A stretch of DNA of 64,000 nucleotides from Rhypophila decipiens (taxonomy: Eukaryota > Ascomycota > Sordariomycetes > Sordariales > Naviculisporaceae), in contig MU858198.1 in NCBI GenBank assembly GCA_033297075.1, positions 1-64,000 on the forward strand, in the 5' to 3' direction. The stretch's first letter is position 1. Each line of letters starts with the position of its first letter. Both the position numbers and the translations under genes were made by a program. Positions 46,858-55,775 of the stretch are shown in pieces. The notes under the pieces were generated by a model, which was given only the letters and a program-made list of their open reading frames with translations, was not told where the DNA came from and ran no database searches.

Positions 46858-47958
46858 TCACTCGCTCTCATCCTCCCCATAAAAAACCAAACACCTCACC
46901 TCGATGCTCTCCCTGCCCCTCGTCCCAGCAGGCGTATCAGGATCCTCAAAGGCAGTATGCGGCGTCAACCCAGCAATCCCTTCCTTTCCGCCCTGCAACC
47001 CGCCTGCCAGTTCGGGTGCCAATTCCTGCCCCTGACTCCAAGCATCAAAGCACTTGATAAACATGACCTCCGCGGGCGTCATTCCCTTGCAGTAATAAAA
47101 CTTGTGCCCTTCATTAGGCGCAATACCATATGTCTCGCCCTTGACTTCGTATCCCTCTGTAAGTGGGAGGGATTCTTCCGACGGACGAACTTCCTTGCCC
47201 CGGTCGTCGTTATCCCCGCTTAGACGGTTTGCGATGGGATATAACAGGTCGACTTTCATTAGGTCCGACTTGGTCTTTGTGTCGGTGCTGCGCCAGTCTA
47301 TCACTGCGAGTGGGAAGTCGATTGCTGGGTGAGAGATTGGTCGCCAGACGTTGATCAACTGCCACCGGCCAGTCTTGATCAACTTCTCGGCTCGACTAGC
47401 AGGCTCGATATGCCGCTTTACTCTGGCAACAGCAGCAGATGGTGTCTGATCAACATGCACCTGCTGAACTGGTTGACGCGCTGCGGTAGGGTCACGTTTC
47501 CTTATGGTATGGTCGAAAATCTCTACATGAGAGATCTTGTCACCGTCGGGGAGGAACTTTCGCAGGAGGTCAGAAACTTCCGAGTAATAAGTTGAGCGGA
47601 TTATGTTCTGATCCTCAAAAGCCTCGGCGGGGAGGGACGAGGGCGCATGGTGGACTGAGAAGCCTGAAGTGTCGGTTGTGAATTCTTTGGAGGCGTCGGG
47701 GATTGACCGGATATCTGTTACCGGCTTGCGGACGCTGGTGCGCGTGAAGGAGGAGTAGTCTACGTCTACCTTGGACCAGGGCTTCTCGTTGGGTGGGAGG
47801 CTGGTTGGGTCGAGGTAGCGGAAGACGCCGGTTGTCATTTTGGGATTGTGGTGTGTTGGTGTTGTGATGAGAGACCGGGAGAGCGGCTGGAACGTGTTGA
47901 GATGTTGTATATGACGATTTGCGATGAGAACAAGTCTTTTGGTAGTTGAGCCGTTCAT
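46858..47958 (-). CDS. CmcJ/NvfI-like (GA4-desaturase family) oxidoreductase
   Basis: Single exon, 366 residues from the ATG at 47958, or 327 from the ATG at 47841 (MTTGVFRYLDP), which fits the family's usual start better. The first 39 residues are Arg/His/Ser-rich and could be a mitochondrial presequence or untranslated leader. Conserved features are LINVWRPISHPAIDFPLAV, HKFYYCKGMTPAEVMFIKCF, LTPHTAFEDPDT and GRESIEVRCLVFYGE. These define the fungal family related to the cephamycin CmcJ subunit and gibberellin GA4 desaturase, which are non-heme-iron-type oxidoreductases of secondary metabolism. The substrate is unknown. It is followed upstream by a co-oriented sirtuin gene. Confidence 0.85.
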   Translation of the reverse strand: MNGSTTKRLVLIANRHIQHLNTFQPLSRSLITTPTHHNPKMTTGVFRYLDPTSLPPNEKPWSKVDVDYSSFTRTSVRKPVTDIRSIPDASKEFTTDTSGFSVHHAPSSLPAEAFEDQNIIRSTYYSEVSDLLRKFLPDGDKISHVEIFDHTIRKRDPTAARQPVQQVHVDQTPSAAVARVKRHIEPASRAEKLIKTGRWQLINVWRPISHPAIDFPLAVIDWRSTDTKTKSDLMKVDLLYPIANRLSGDNDDRGKEVRPSEESLPLTEGYEVKGETYGIAPNEGHKFYYCKGMTPAEVMFIKCFDAWSQGQELAPELAGGLQGGKEGIAGLTPHTAFEDPDTPAGTRGRESIEVRCLVFYGEDESE

Positions 47959-48519
47959 ACGCAGGTTGCTGGAGTATTTGTTGATTCAGGGGCTGAAGAG
48001 TCGAGGTGATGTCACTGTTCCCGATCAGAGGGATCTTGCCCTCCGTGCGGGGACGGGCCGGCTTTAAAAGCACGCAATGGCGGGCGGGAATCGGCCGGGA
48101 TCGATGCCTGTGGAGACAGAAGTGGAGATGACTTGACAACTTGGATTACTAATGGGAATTACGATATCAAGACGGGACAACTATCACACGGAGGACCAGG
48201 AAAAGATCAACATCACCCGGGTGACAAATATTTGGCCTAAAGAAGATATTTCAGAGGCGATAGCTACCATTACATGTAATCAAGAAGGACTGTCATCAAG
48301 AATCTTTGGCTCGGAGCACCGTTCCATCGCTAATCGCTAATCGCTCGGGCTCAATATGATGTTCGTAATATTTCCCTTGGCGAGACCATGAGACAAACCC
48401 TTGGCACACCCTGTCGCCATTTGTTGCTCCTACTTTCCACGTCTTTCCTACGGCAATTGCAAACAGCGCCTTCTTCTCGTCGTCGTCGTCGTCGTCGCCG
48501 TCGTCAAAGCAGCGTGAGC

Positions 48520-49662
48520 TCACGGCTCGAGAATTCTGGCAACAACTTCCCCAGCATCCCCCAAAAACACCCAGTCGTCCTCCCTCCGACTTTTGCAGTC
48601 CTCGATCCTTGTATTCACCCATGCAACCCTAGCACCCTTTGCCCTCGCCCTTTCACAGAACCCAGCCGCCGGCCAGACCTGGCTCGAGGTTCCAATGACC
48701 ACGCACAAGTCAATCCCGTCACTCTTGTCCAATATCTCGTCCGTCTCGAGAATGATTTTCTCTGATATGGATTCACCGAACCACACCACGCCCGGACGGA
48801 GCAAATCCTTTTTACACCCGGGACATTGCGGCAGTTCAGACTTGTCAATCCCAGAGTGGAGAGCCAATGTCTCTCCTCCGCCTTTTGCTCCAACCTCCTT
48901 CCCAATTTCCTCGTTTTTGCCCTTGCGGTCCTGGACATCCCTCAAAGACTTTGCATCCCCAACAGTCGGATTTGCCTCCCGAAACTTTTCCTCCCCCAAG
49001 ATCCTTTTGTTCTTCAGCGCAATGCCCTCAAAAAGCAACGCACTCACCTTGGGCGGCTTCTTTCCCAGGTCCATATCTGCTCCCAAAATATGAACTCTCG
49101 CCATCCGCTCTTTGATCGCCTCTTCCGCCAACACCCGACAGCCATAAACCGGATCATCCACATTGTCATGTTCGACGTATCCACAACCCCCAGCACAGAC
49201 AAGGCTGAACAAATCCCCATGCAAACGAATCAACTGCCCACTGTTGTTCTCTTCCCCAGCACTCTTCCCGTCATGATCCCGAATTTCCAAACCGGCACGC
49301 TCCAACAACCCGTCAACATTCTGACTCAACGCCGTGAAACCTTCTTTCCGCTTCGCAAGATCAACAAGTGCGTAATGCGCGGCATTTGGCTTCGCAAGTA
49401 GGGCTTCCCTCCGTCGAGAACTGTAAAATTGCCAAACTAGGCCGGGATCTCGTTTCCAGCCTGCAGGTGAAGATATCATGAACGAATCATATGTCGCCCA
49501 GGGAGAGGTTTTATCTCGGAAAGTGGCCACGCCTGAGGCTGCCGAAAGGCCGGCGCCTATGATGGCTATGATCCGGTTCGAATTTGCCAGGTGGGCTTTG
49601 AAGGAAGGGATGTCATCATTGACCTTGGGGACGGGCGTGGGGGAACTTGTTGATTCGGCCAT
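48520..49662 (-). CDS. Sirtuin NAD-dependent protein deacylase (class III, SIRT5-like)
   Basis: Single exon, 380 residues. The NAD site is IIAIIGAGLSAASGVATFRD (31-50), with QNVDGLL at 114-120 and catalytic His148 in RLHGDLFSLV. Zinc cysteines are Cys156, Cys160, Cys280 and Cys283, the last two in QCPGCKKD. LRPGVVWFGE and VVIGTSSQVWPAAGF complete the Rossmann core. Tyr80 and Arg83 in WQFYSSRR sit where SIRT5-type enzymes bind acidic acyl groups, so succinyl- or malonyl-lysine removal is plausible. The zinc module carries a charged insertion: about 120 residues lie between the two Cys pairs, many more than usual. No clear mitochondrial presequence is seen. Confidence 0.92.
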   Translation of the reverse strand: MAESTSSPTPVPKVNDDIPSFKAHLANSNRIIAIIGAGLSAASGVATFRDKTSPWATYDSFMISSPAGWKRDPGLVWQFYSSRRREALLAKPNAAHYALVDLAKRKEGFTALSQNVDGLLERAGLEIRDHDGKSAGEENNSGQLIRLHGDLFSLVCAGGCGYVEHDNVDDPVYGCRVLAEEAIKERMARVHILGADMDLGKKPPKVSALLFEGIALKNKRILGEEKFREANPTVGDAKSLRDVQDRKGKNEEIGKEVGAKGGGETLALHSGIDKSELPQCPGCKKDLLRPGVVWFGESISEKIILETDEILDKSDGIDLCVVIGTSSQVWPAAGFCERARAKGARVAWVNTRIEDCKSRREDDWVFLGDAGEVVARILEP

Positions 49663-50283
49663 TATTTTGAGCAGCGGGCGAGCGGCAATTGGTCAAGTCG
49701 TTCGGTGTGCGGGCTTTGGGCGTTTGGTGAACTTCTCAAGACCAAGCGCCAGAACAAAGATCAAAGCTCAAAGATGTTGGGTGCTGTGGTATCCGTAGAT
49801 GTCGATGTTCGAACAAGGAGGAAGTACCGAAATGAAAAGGGGGTGGTTGGTGAGCTCCTGCATGTCAGCAAAACATCAACAAAGGATGAGGGGTTCCAGG
49901 CAGCAAAGCACGCACCACAGCCACAACCGTAACAGGCTCCTCGTCGAACCCATCCCACTCCACCAATCGCAAAGGAGTGTGGATCCACAGTTATAACCCG
50001 TAGTGGATGCATGGTATTGTGGTAAGTGTGCTCCTTCCGTTCATGGTCCTTGGTCACTGTTCATAGATATCACAGTACATGAGTGGCCGGCTTTCGTAAG
50101 CTCTGACCTAGTGGGCTTGAAAAACTCCAGGCCAGGGATCAAGGGACGTGACTTACCTACCTTATGTATTGATGATATAATACTTCATGGGCATAATTAA
50201 TTGATGATGAGCCAAAGCAGATAGCCATTCCAGAGATATGTAGTCGTGACAGTAGGAACCGCTACAAGTCGAGGCCTTGTAGG
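49663..50283. other. Intergenic, no supported gene
   Basis: The interval lies between two minus-strand genes. There are no motifs or repeats of note. Confidence 0.4.
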
Positions 50284-52124
50284 CTATACCAAGATCACAG
50301 ATATTCTCTTCTCACTTGCCGTATCAAAAACCTCCTGTCCCTCTTCGCTTTGCAGGTGTGCAATTCCGATCCGTTTATACACCAAAATCTCGTCATGGTT
50401 TTCCTCTCTTGAAACCAGACCACCAAAGTCATGCGTCCCATCATGCTCGACTTTCTCCAGGATCAGAAACATTTCGGGAATCCTTTTTCGACGGCGTCTT
50501 GCCCTCAGAGGCCCCTCACTTTTGTCATCCAACTTTGAGCCACTTTCATCCTTGCACTCTGCGTTATGATCAGCTTCCAAGATCAGGAAGCCTACCTTGA
50601 CCAACATGCACGGGTATCTTCCCCCTTTAGTCATATTCCCAGCATCGAACTGCCCAGCACATCTCCAGGGAATGGTAGTCTGTTCGGAACCACCCCCTGG
50701 ATAAGACAGGTTCTCACCAAAGACGTGGAAGTAGGGAGGATTGTGTTGGTCCCCGGGTGAGAATGGGGTTATCTCGATTTCCCGGATCGGAGGGCATTCG
50801 ACACGCACATACGCGTACAGGAGGGTTGAAGTATAGGCTGCGCTGGTCCACTTGATCCTGTAATCAAGGAGGATGATTTGGGTTCTTTTGTACAGCTCCT
50901 CTCCGCTAATAGATTCCAGTCCTTCCCATTTCCAGTGGTGGTAGATTGCTTGCCCGGGACATGCGAGCCAGGTCCATGAGGGAAGGTTGTGCACTGCGTC
51001 CAGAGGTCGAATGGATCGATCTTGGCGATGAGAAATTCTCATCCAGGCTAGTCCGAGAGCAAAGCTCTTCCTCCAGAGGCCGAGAATTGGTTCATTGTCG
51101 TCGTCATTGAGGAGCCGATGCATATAACGGATTGCGCCCCGGATAGCTGCAACACGGTCGGATGCATACGTGAACTCACGGTCGGCATAATCGTTCACCA
51201 TGCGTCTCCAAGAATCATGAAACATATGGCGCGCCAGACGTACCTCTTTTGGCCGTGGAGATGTAATAAGCCGGGTTGCCAGTTGGCTAAACCGCAACCC
51301 AACATGCCCAAATGTGTGAAAGACCATAATCGAAACTCTGCATTGGATCCGATGCTGTACTCGGCATACCCAGTGAACATCTGGGGACATGCATGAAACA
51401 AACCGAGGAGAAAGCAGTTGCTTCTGCAGTGTCCAGCCACGAGTGCTCAAGACGGATTCTTCATGGCGGCGGCGGATGTCGTTCTTATAGACCCTAACCA
51501 GAAAGCCAGTCTCCGGGGAGTGAACGTCGGGAGGGATGTTCGCGCGAAAGAAAATCTCTCCGTCTTCAAATCCACCATTCTCCTTGAACGGAAAACATCC
51601 CTGGGAACTGTCCCGAGACTCCGTGGCCGCGATGGTCAGCTGGCTGCCTAGATATATGGCATCCATACGCGCTGCCTCATCTTGCCACTCCTGGTTGTCG
51701 TCTTGTACAATGCAGAGAGCATCAATCCACAAATAAGGGATCTGAAGACGGCGCGCTATCTCGAGAGCGTTTGCAAAGGTTTTGGGAAGGATGTCTGGTG
51801 GGATTGATCGACTCAACTGGTGAACATTACTCCGTGTGGTCTGTGACGGTAGCTGTCTTGTTCCCCAGCAATGGCTGAGAGCGGCGTAAGTTCGTAACTG
51901 ACGATGCCGTTGGAACTGTGTGGTGTTGCGTCAATTCCAGGCACAAGTCTTGGTGTTGTGCCGTCGAGGCCAACATTAATTAATCGCAGTGGACGGCAAG
52001 GTGTTGGCCGACACATGTTCGAGGCGTGTTGGCTCCGACATCGTCGCAAGCAGTCTCGTATGAATTCAATCTTATCATCAAAGGTGGTCTGCGCATCATT
52101 CCAACTAGGCTCATCGCCGCTCAT
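50284..52124 (-). CDS. HET-domain heterokaryon-incompatibility protein, frame broken
   Basis: The HET core reads RTYAALSHCWGT, ILPKTFANALEIARRLQIPY followed by LWIDALCIVQDD, then EWQDEAARMDAIYLGSQLTI and ESRDSSQGCFPF, and later STRGWTLQKQLLSPR. The downstream frame runs to 50284. The upstream part from the ATG at 52124 (MSGDEPSWNDAQ through RLVPGIDATPHSSNGIVSY) is in another frame. Deleting eight bases at 51886-51893 would join SY directly to AALSHCWG. HET proteins trigger cell death on non-self fusion. No intron fits the break, so the allele is probably inactive or mis-assembled. The C-terminal third has no recognised domain. Confidence 0.78.
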
Positions 52125-52315
52125 GGCCTTCCTCTGCCTGGTCTGTGAAGACTGTGATAGTGATCATCGTCAATACCGGTCTTGACTTGCAATCTTGCAT
52201 AGGCCGTCTCGGGGCCGCTTCGATCACGTTAAGGAACGTACTTGGTTTATGTTGGAATACGAACACGACGAACGCGCTGATCTACCCCCTTTGTAGTTAG
52301 ACTGGGCCACAACGC

Positions 52316-52339
52316 CCCAGCCACGGATCCGTGGCTGGG
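52316..52339. repeat. Perfect 24-bp palindrome
   Basis: CCCAGCCACGGA and its exact reverse complement are directly joined at a BamHI-like GGATCC centre. About 10 bases further on, CGGAAA...TTTCCG forms a second short inverted repeat. The pair sits between the two parts of the HET gene. Confidence 0.9.
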
Positions 52340-52510
52340 CTAGCCACCACACGGAAAACTCTGATTTCCGGCCCTCGTTAGAATAGCTTCCTTTTGTTAC
52401 GTTAGACATCACCGAATACAATAGATCAACTGGTTACTGTACGCCCACGGCTACGGTAGTCGCGATCCCCGTGTTCAAGATCGTCCACTCTTGCTAGTTT
52501 TACCAACAGT

Positions 52511-52873
52511 TTACTTACTTGGTGTTGCACGGGATACAATGGTTAACACACCACATATTTTCAGTGCTTTACTGGGACTCCTAAAGCTGGCCTCACAATG
52601 TAGCCAGCCAAAGTCCGGAGGTGAACAGACGAGGGCATCGACATCGACACGGAATGCCCAATCAGAAACAATGTTTCCATCGGAGAAGATTGACACAAAA
52701 GCGAGACACATGCAACATGAAGTGCTTGATTTGCTGAGCGTTGCGTAGTCGGGTTGGTGGGGGAGCTCCCGGGGAAGTGCACGATCCTGAGGCAAGCGTC
52801 GAAAAATGACGACCTTTTGACAGAATGTGCATAGGTTGTTTGTTTCTGGCTTCATGCTGATTAATGAGCTCAT
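52511..52873 (-). CDS. Probable N-terminal Cys-rich part of the HET gene
   Basis: 120 codons from the ATG at 52873 contain NLCTFCQKVVIF, H-Q-P-D-Y-A-T-L and SSTSCCMCLAFVSIF. This CxxC...CxxC spacing is common at the N-terminus of HET-domain proteins. It lies 386 bases upstream of the HET ORF on the same strand. A GT at ACCATT/GTATCC with an AG before TCTTCACAGACC would splice in frame, but the intron would be unusually long. It may be the true first exon or a separated fragment. Confidence 0.45.
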   Translation of the reverse strand: MSSLISMKPETNNLCTFCQKVVIFRRLPQDRALPRELPHQPDYATLSKSSTSCCMCLAFVSIFSDGNIVSDWAFRVDVDALVCSPPDFGWLHCEASFRSPSKALKICGVLTIVSRATPSK

Positions 52874-53393
52874 GTGAAGTAGGTCACGTCAGGTCCAGGG
52901 CGTGGGTGCAATTGCCAGTTGCTGATGAAGTTGTCGATTGCTTCGGTAGCTTCGTTACGGTGAATTTTACCCCGTAGGGAGAACGTCGGCAGACATCAAC
53001 CAGTCGGAATCTCTAACTAATGGAGCCCGGGTGCGCAGAATTGGGGAAGAAGCCCTTGGTGCCTGCCTGCCTAATCTCCGCCCCGTCCCGAGTACGACTA
53101 CGGAGGTCTGTACCCGACTCCCGGGTCAGGGCCATCGGGAAGTATAAGGTAAAGGTCAAGATCGACAGTTGGCATTCAACTTAACTCATACATACGTCGA
53201 GATGGGATAATAGTGCACCCAAGAAATAAAGCTCTGTCGTATGGTTGAAGTGGCGAAATAAGTTTCTATAAAGGAGCCAGGACCGATAATTTCACACCAA
53301 CAAGTTATTTGCACAATCCATGGAGATGTGACTACCTCAAATAGCCACACCGTACACCACCGGGACAGAAAGCCATCGAGGCAGGTCCGTCCC

Positions 53394-54686
53394 CTAATCC
53401 TTCTTCCCACCTGCCCTCCAAGCCTCCCGAATGCGATAAATATCCCTCCGAAACACCTGCTTGAGTTCAGCGATCTTCTCCATCTCCGCAGCGGGCAATT
53501 TTGCCTGCAGGGCACAAAGTCCACACAAGTCATTCTCCCGATCCACAAACCAGACAAAAGTCTGGCCCCCACCCCAAGTCATTGTTCCTTTCCCATACCA
53601 CCCTTCAACTCCCTCCATCGTGACAAGTCCACCAAGCCCATATCCAACTTGCATCTTGAACTCATCCGTCCCCACCGCAAAGAACGGCCCAAAAGGCGAC
53701 TTGATCGCCTCCTCCTGAGCCTTTCTGCTTGCATCGGTCAAGTGATTCTCAAACATTGTATTCAACGTCTCTTTTTTGAGAATCTTGCCATCATTTGCTA
53801 GCAAGCTTTTCAAAACAAGGAGGTAGTTTTCTCCAGTGGTGAACATGCCATGCCCACCGAAATCACCTTGTGCAAGGAGATTCATCTCCCCACTGCTGAT
53901 AAGAACCTGTTTGCCTACGGCGAGAGGATCTTCAGGATGCAAGTCGACCAGTCTGTCCCTCAGGTCTTGATTCTGCGATGCAGGGTAAAATTCCACGTCG
54001 GAAGGAATCCCACCCACTGGGCCGATGATTCTTTCCTGAATATGATCTCGTAGTCGACGGCCTGTCAGGCGCTCGACGATCAGGCCTGCCCAGTCGAACC
54101 CGGGGCCGTACATCCATTTTGTCTCGGGATGGAAGGACAATGGATAGGCAAAGGCCTTTTCGACAGGCCGAGGCTTTTTACTGCCGTCCGGGAGGACTTC
54201 GGGGGCGTTGAATTTGGCGTTCCATTTGCCTATCCCGGTTGTTTCGATAAAGTCATATACCATGCCTGAGGACTGGCTGAGGAGGGATTCGAGAGTGATG
54301 GCTGGGTTGCCGGGTAGAGGCTGCGGTTCGAGAATGGGAACGGGGGGATCAGAAGTTGCATCGGACCAGCCTTTGAAGACTTGTTTGGAGGTTAATTCAG
54401 GGACGATTGACGAGAGGTCCGATGTCAAGGTTAGGAGGCCGTCGTCGACACATTGCAAGGCTGCGATGGCGGCGAAGAGCTTGGTTCCTGAGGCGAGGTA
54501 GAGAACGTCGTCGAGAGACTGGGGGACGGTTTCGCCTGAGAGGAGGGTGCGTGTGCCTAGGGCGGAGGAGTAGGTGAAATTAGAGGTCGAGTCCGTGGCA
54601 AGGACAATCGCGCCTTTTAGGATGCCTGAAGAGATGGCGGATTCGATCTCTTTGGTGATGGAGCCATCGCCGACAGGGGGACGCAT
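53394..54686 (-). CDS. Beta-lactamase-fold serine hydrolase/acyltransferase (EstB/LovD-like)
   Basis: Single exon, 430 residues. The class C beta-lactamase active site is present: S-x-x-K as LASGTKLF, the catalytic Tyr in MYGPGFDWAGL, and a WGGG motif (TMTWGGGQTF) in place of the KTG triad. Other features are SLLSQSSGMVYDF and FGGHGMFTTGENYLLVLKSL. The layout matches fungal EstB-like esterases and LovD-type transacylases, which move short acyl groups onto secondary metabolites. No signal peptide is seen, so it is probably cytosolic. No polyketide synthase lies within the window to name a substrate. Confidence 0.88.
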   Translation of the reverse strand: MRPPVGDGSITKEIESAISSGILKGAIVLATDSTSNFTYSSALGTRTLLSGETVPQSLDDVLYLASGTKLFAAIAALQCVDDGLLTLTSDLSSIVPELTSKQVFKGWSDATSDPPVPILEPQPLPGNPAITLESLLSQSSGMVYDFIETTGIGKWNAKFNAPEVLPDGSKKPRPVEKAFAYPLSFHPETKWMYGPGFDWAGLIVERLTGRRLRDHIQERIIGPVGGIPSDVEFYPASQNQDLRDRLVDLHPEDPLAVGKQVLISSGEMNLLAQGDFGGHGMFTTGENYLLVLKSLLANDGKILKKETLNTMFENHLTDASRKAQEEAIKSPFGPFFAVGTDEFKMQVGYGLGGLVTMEGVEGWYGKGTMTWGGGQTFVWFVDRENDLCGLCALQAKLPAAEMEKIAELKQVFRRDIYRIREAWRAGGKKD

Positions 54687-55775
54687 TTTGACCGTGATGG
54701 TCGTGGTTGGGGTTCAGAATAATTAAGTGTTTTGAGTCTGTTGTAAGTCTAGTGGGAGCCGAGTGCTGAATTCCTATTCCAAACCAGATGATGATCAGGG
54801 CGCTATATAGTCCTTTTTATTCCCCTGAAGAGGTCCAGGTTCGATTGCGGTTACTTGTGTGGGGGACGTCACGTCTTATCGGATAGTCCGGTTGTGAATC
54901 CTAATCTCGTCATTGGTACTCCGTGGTTGGTCATTGTTCCGATTTTGTGATTGGTGCTCATTGTTAGTTCCTCGGACTTTGTCAGTCCTACAGAGCACAT
55001 ATCTCGCTCCGGCACATTCCCGGAAGGATTTATGGCGTTGTCTCGGTTCGGCTAGTGAGTCACTGGCCGGGCTCCAGTAAGGATCTTTACAACGGCATAC
55101 GTAAGCATGTAAATCTGCAGGTTCTCACCAAATCTTTCCTTTTGCTGCAAGGATTGATGTTTCAATTTTGTGAGAGTTGAACAGCCTTGCCAAGAGTATA
55201 CCTAGACTTCGTTATTTCCGGGTTTCGGTTTCAGTAGTCCCCGGCTTGAGTTCCGAGAGCCCTGACTCCAGCTCGTCAGGGGTGATGGTTCGTAATGAGG
55301 ATTACGTGGATACCACGCTGCAGTCTCGGACACGGGTCGTTGGTCGTGAGGAACACACAGCGAGGAAATCAGACCCTCGCTGTGTTCCATGACTATATCA
55401 AAGTCTGAACTCTTCGAACAAAAAGACTTCAAAAAGACTGCACTCAGTATCATGGATACGACGTAGATTATGAAATCAGGATCATAGACTTGGGATTACG
55501 CGATAGATAAATCTGCACTCTACGGGTTTTGTTTCGTACCGTAACACGGTAACACATTAGACCCTAATTCAAAATTTCTCTGGCCGTGTATCTGTATTGG
55601 TATTCAACAATTTTCCGGTATTTCTCCTGGAATTCACGTGGTTCAAGGCAACACTCTGCCCATTCACTCCGCAACCCGACCCCGCTCTCCTGCATGAACC
55701 CAACGTCCTCAGCTGCCCGGACCCTCTTCCAACCCAAACCCAAGCCCATGCGAGTCAAAGGTCAGTAGACTTCCG
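54687..55775. other. Divergent intergenic interval, no supported gene
   Basis: 1.1 kb between divergent genes. The region 55280-55395 holds CACAGCGAGG and its complement CCTCGCTGTG about 20 bases apart (55357-55385), a short inverted repeat. Otherwise nothing is recognised. Confidence 0.45.
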
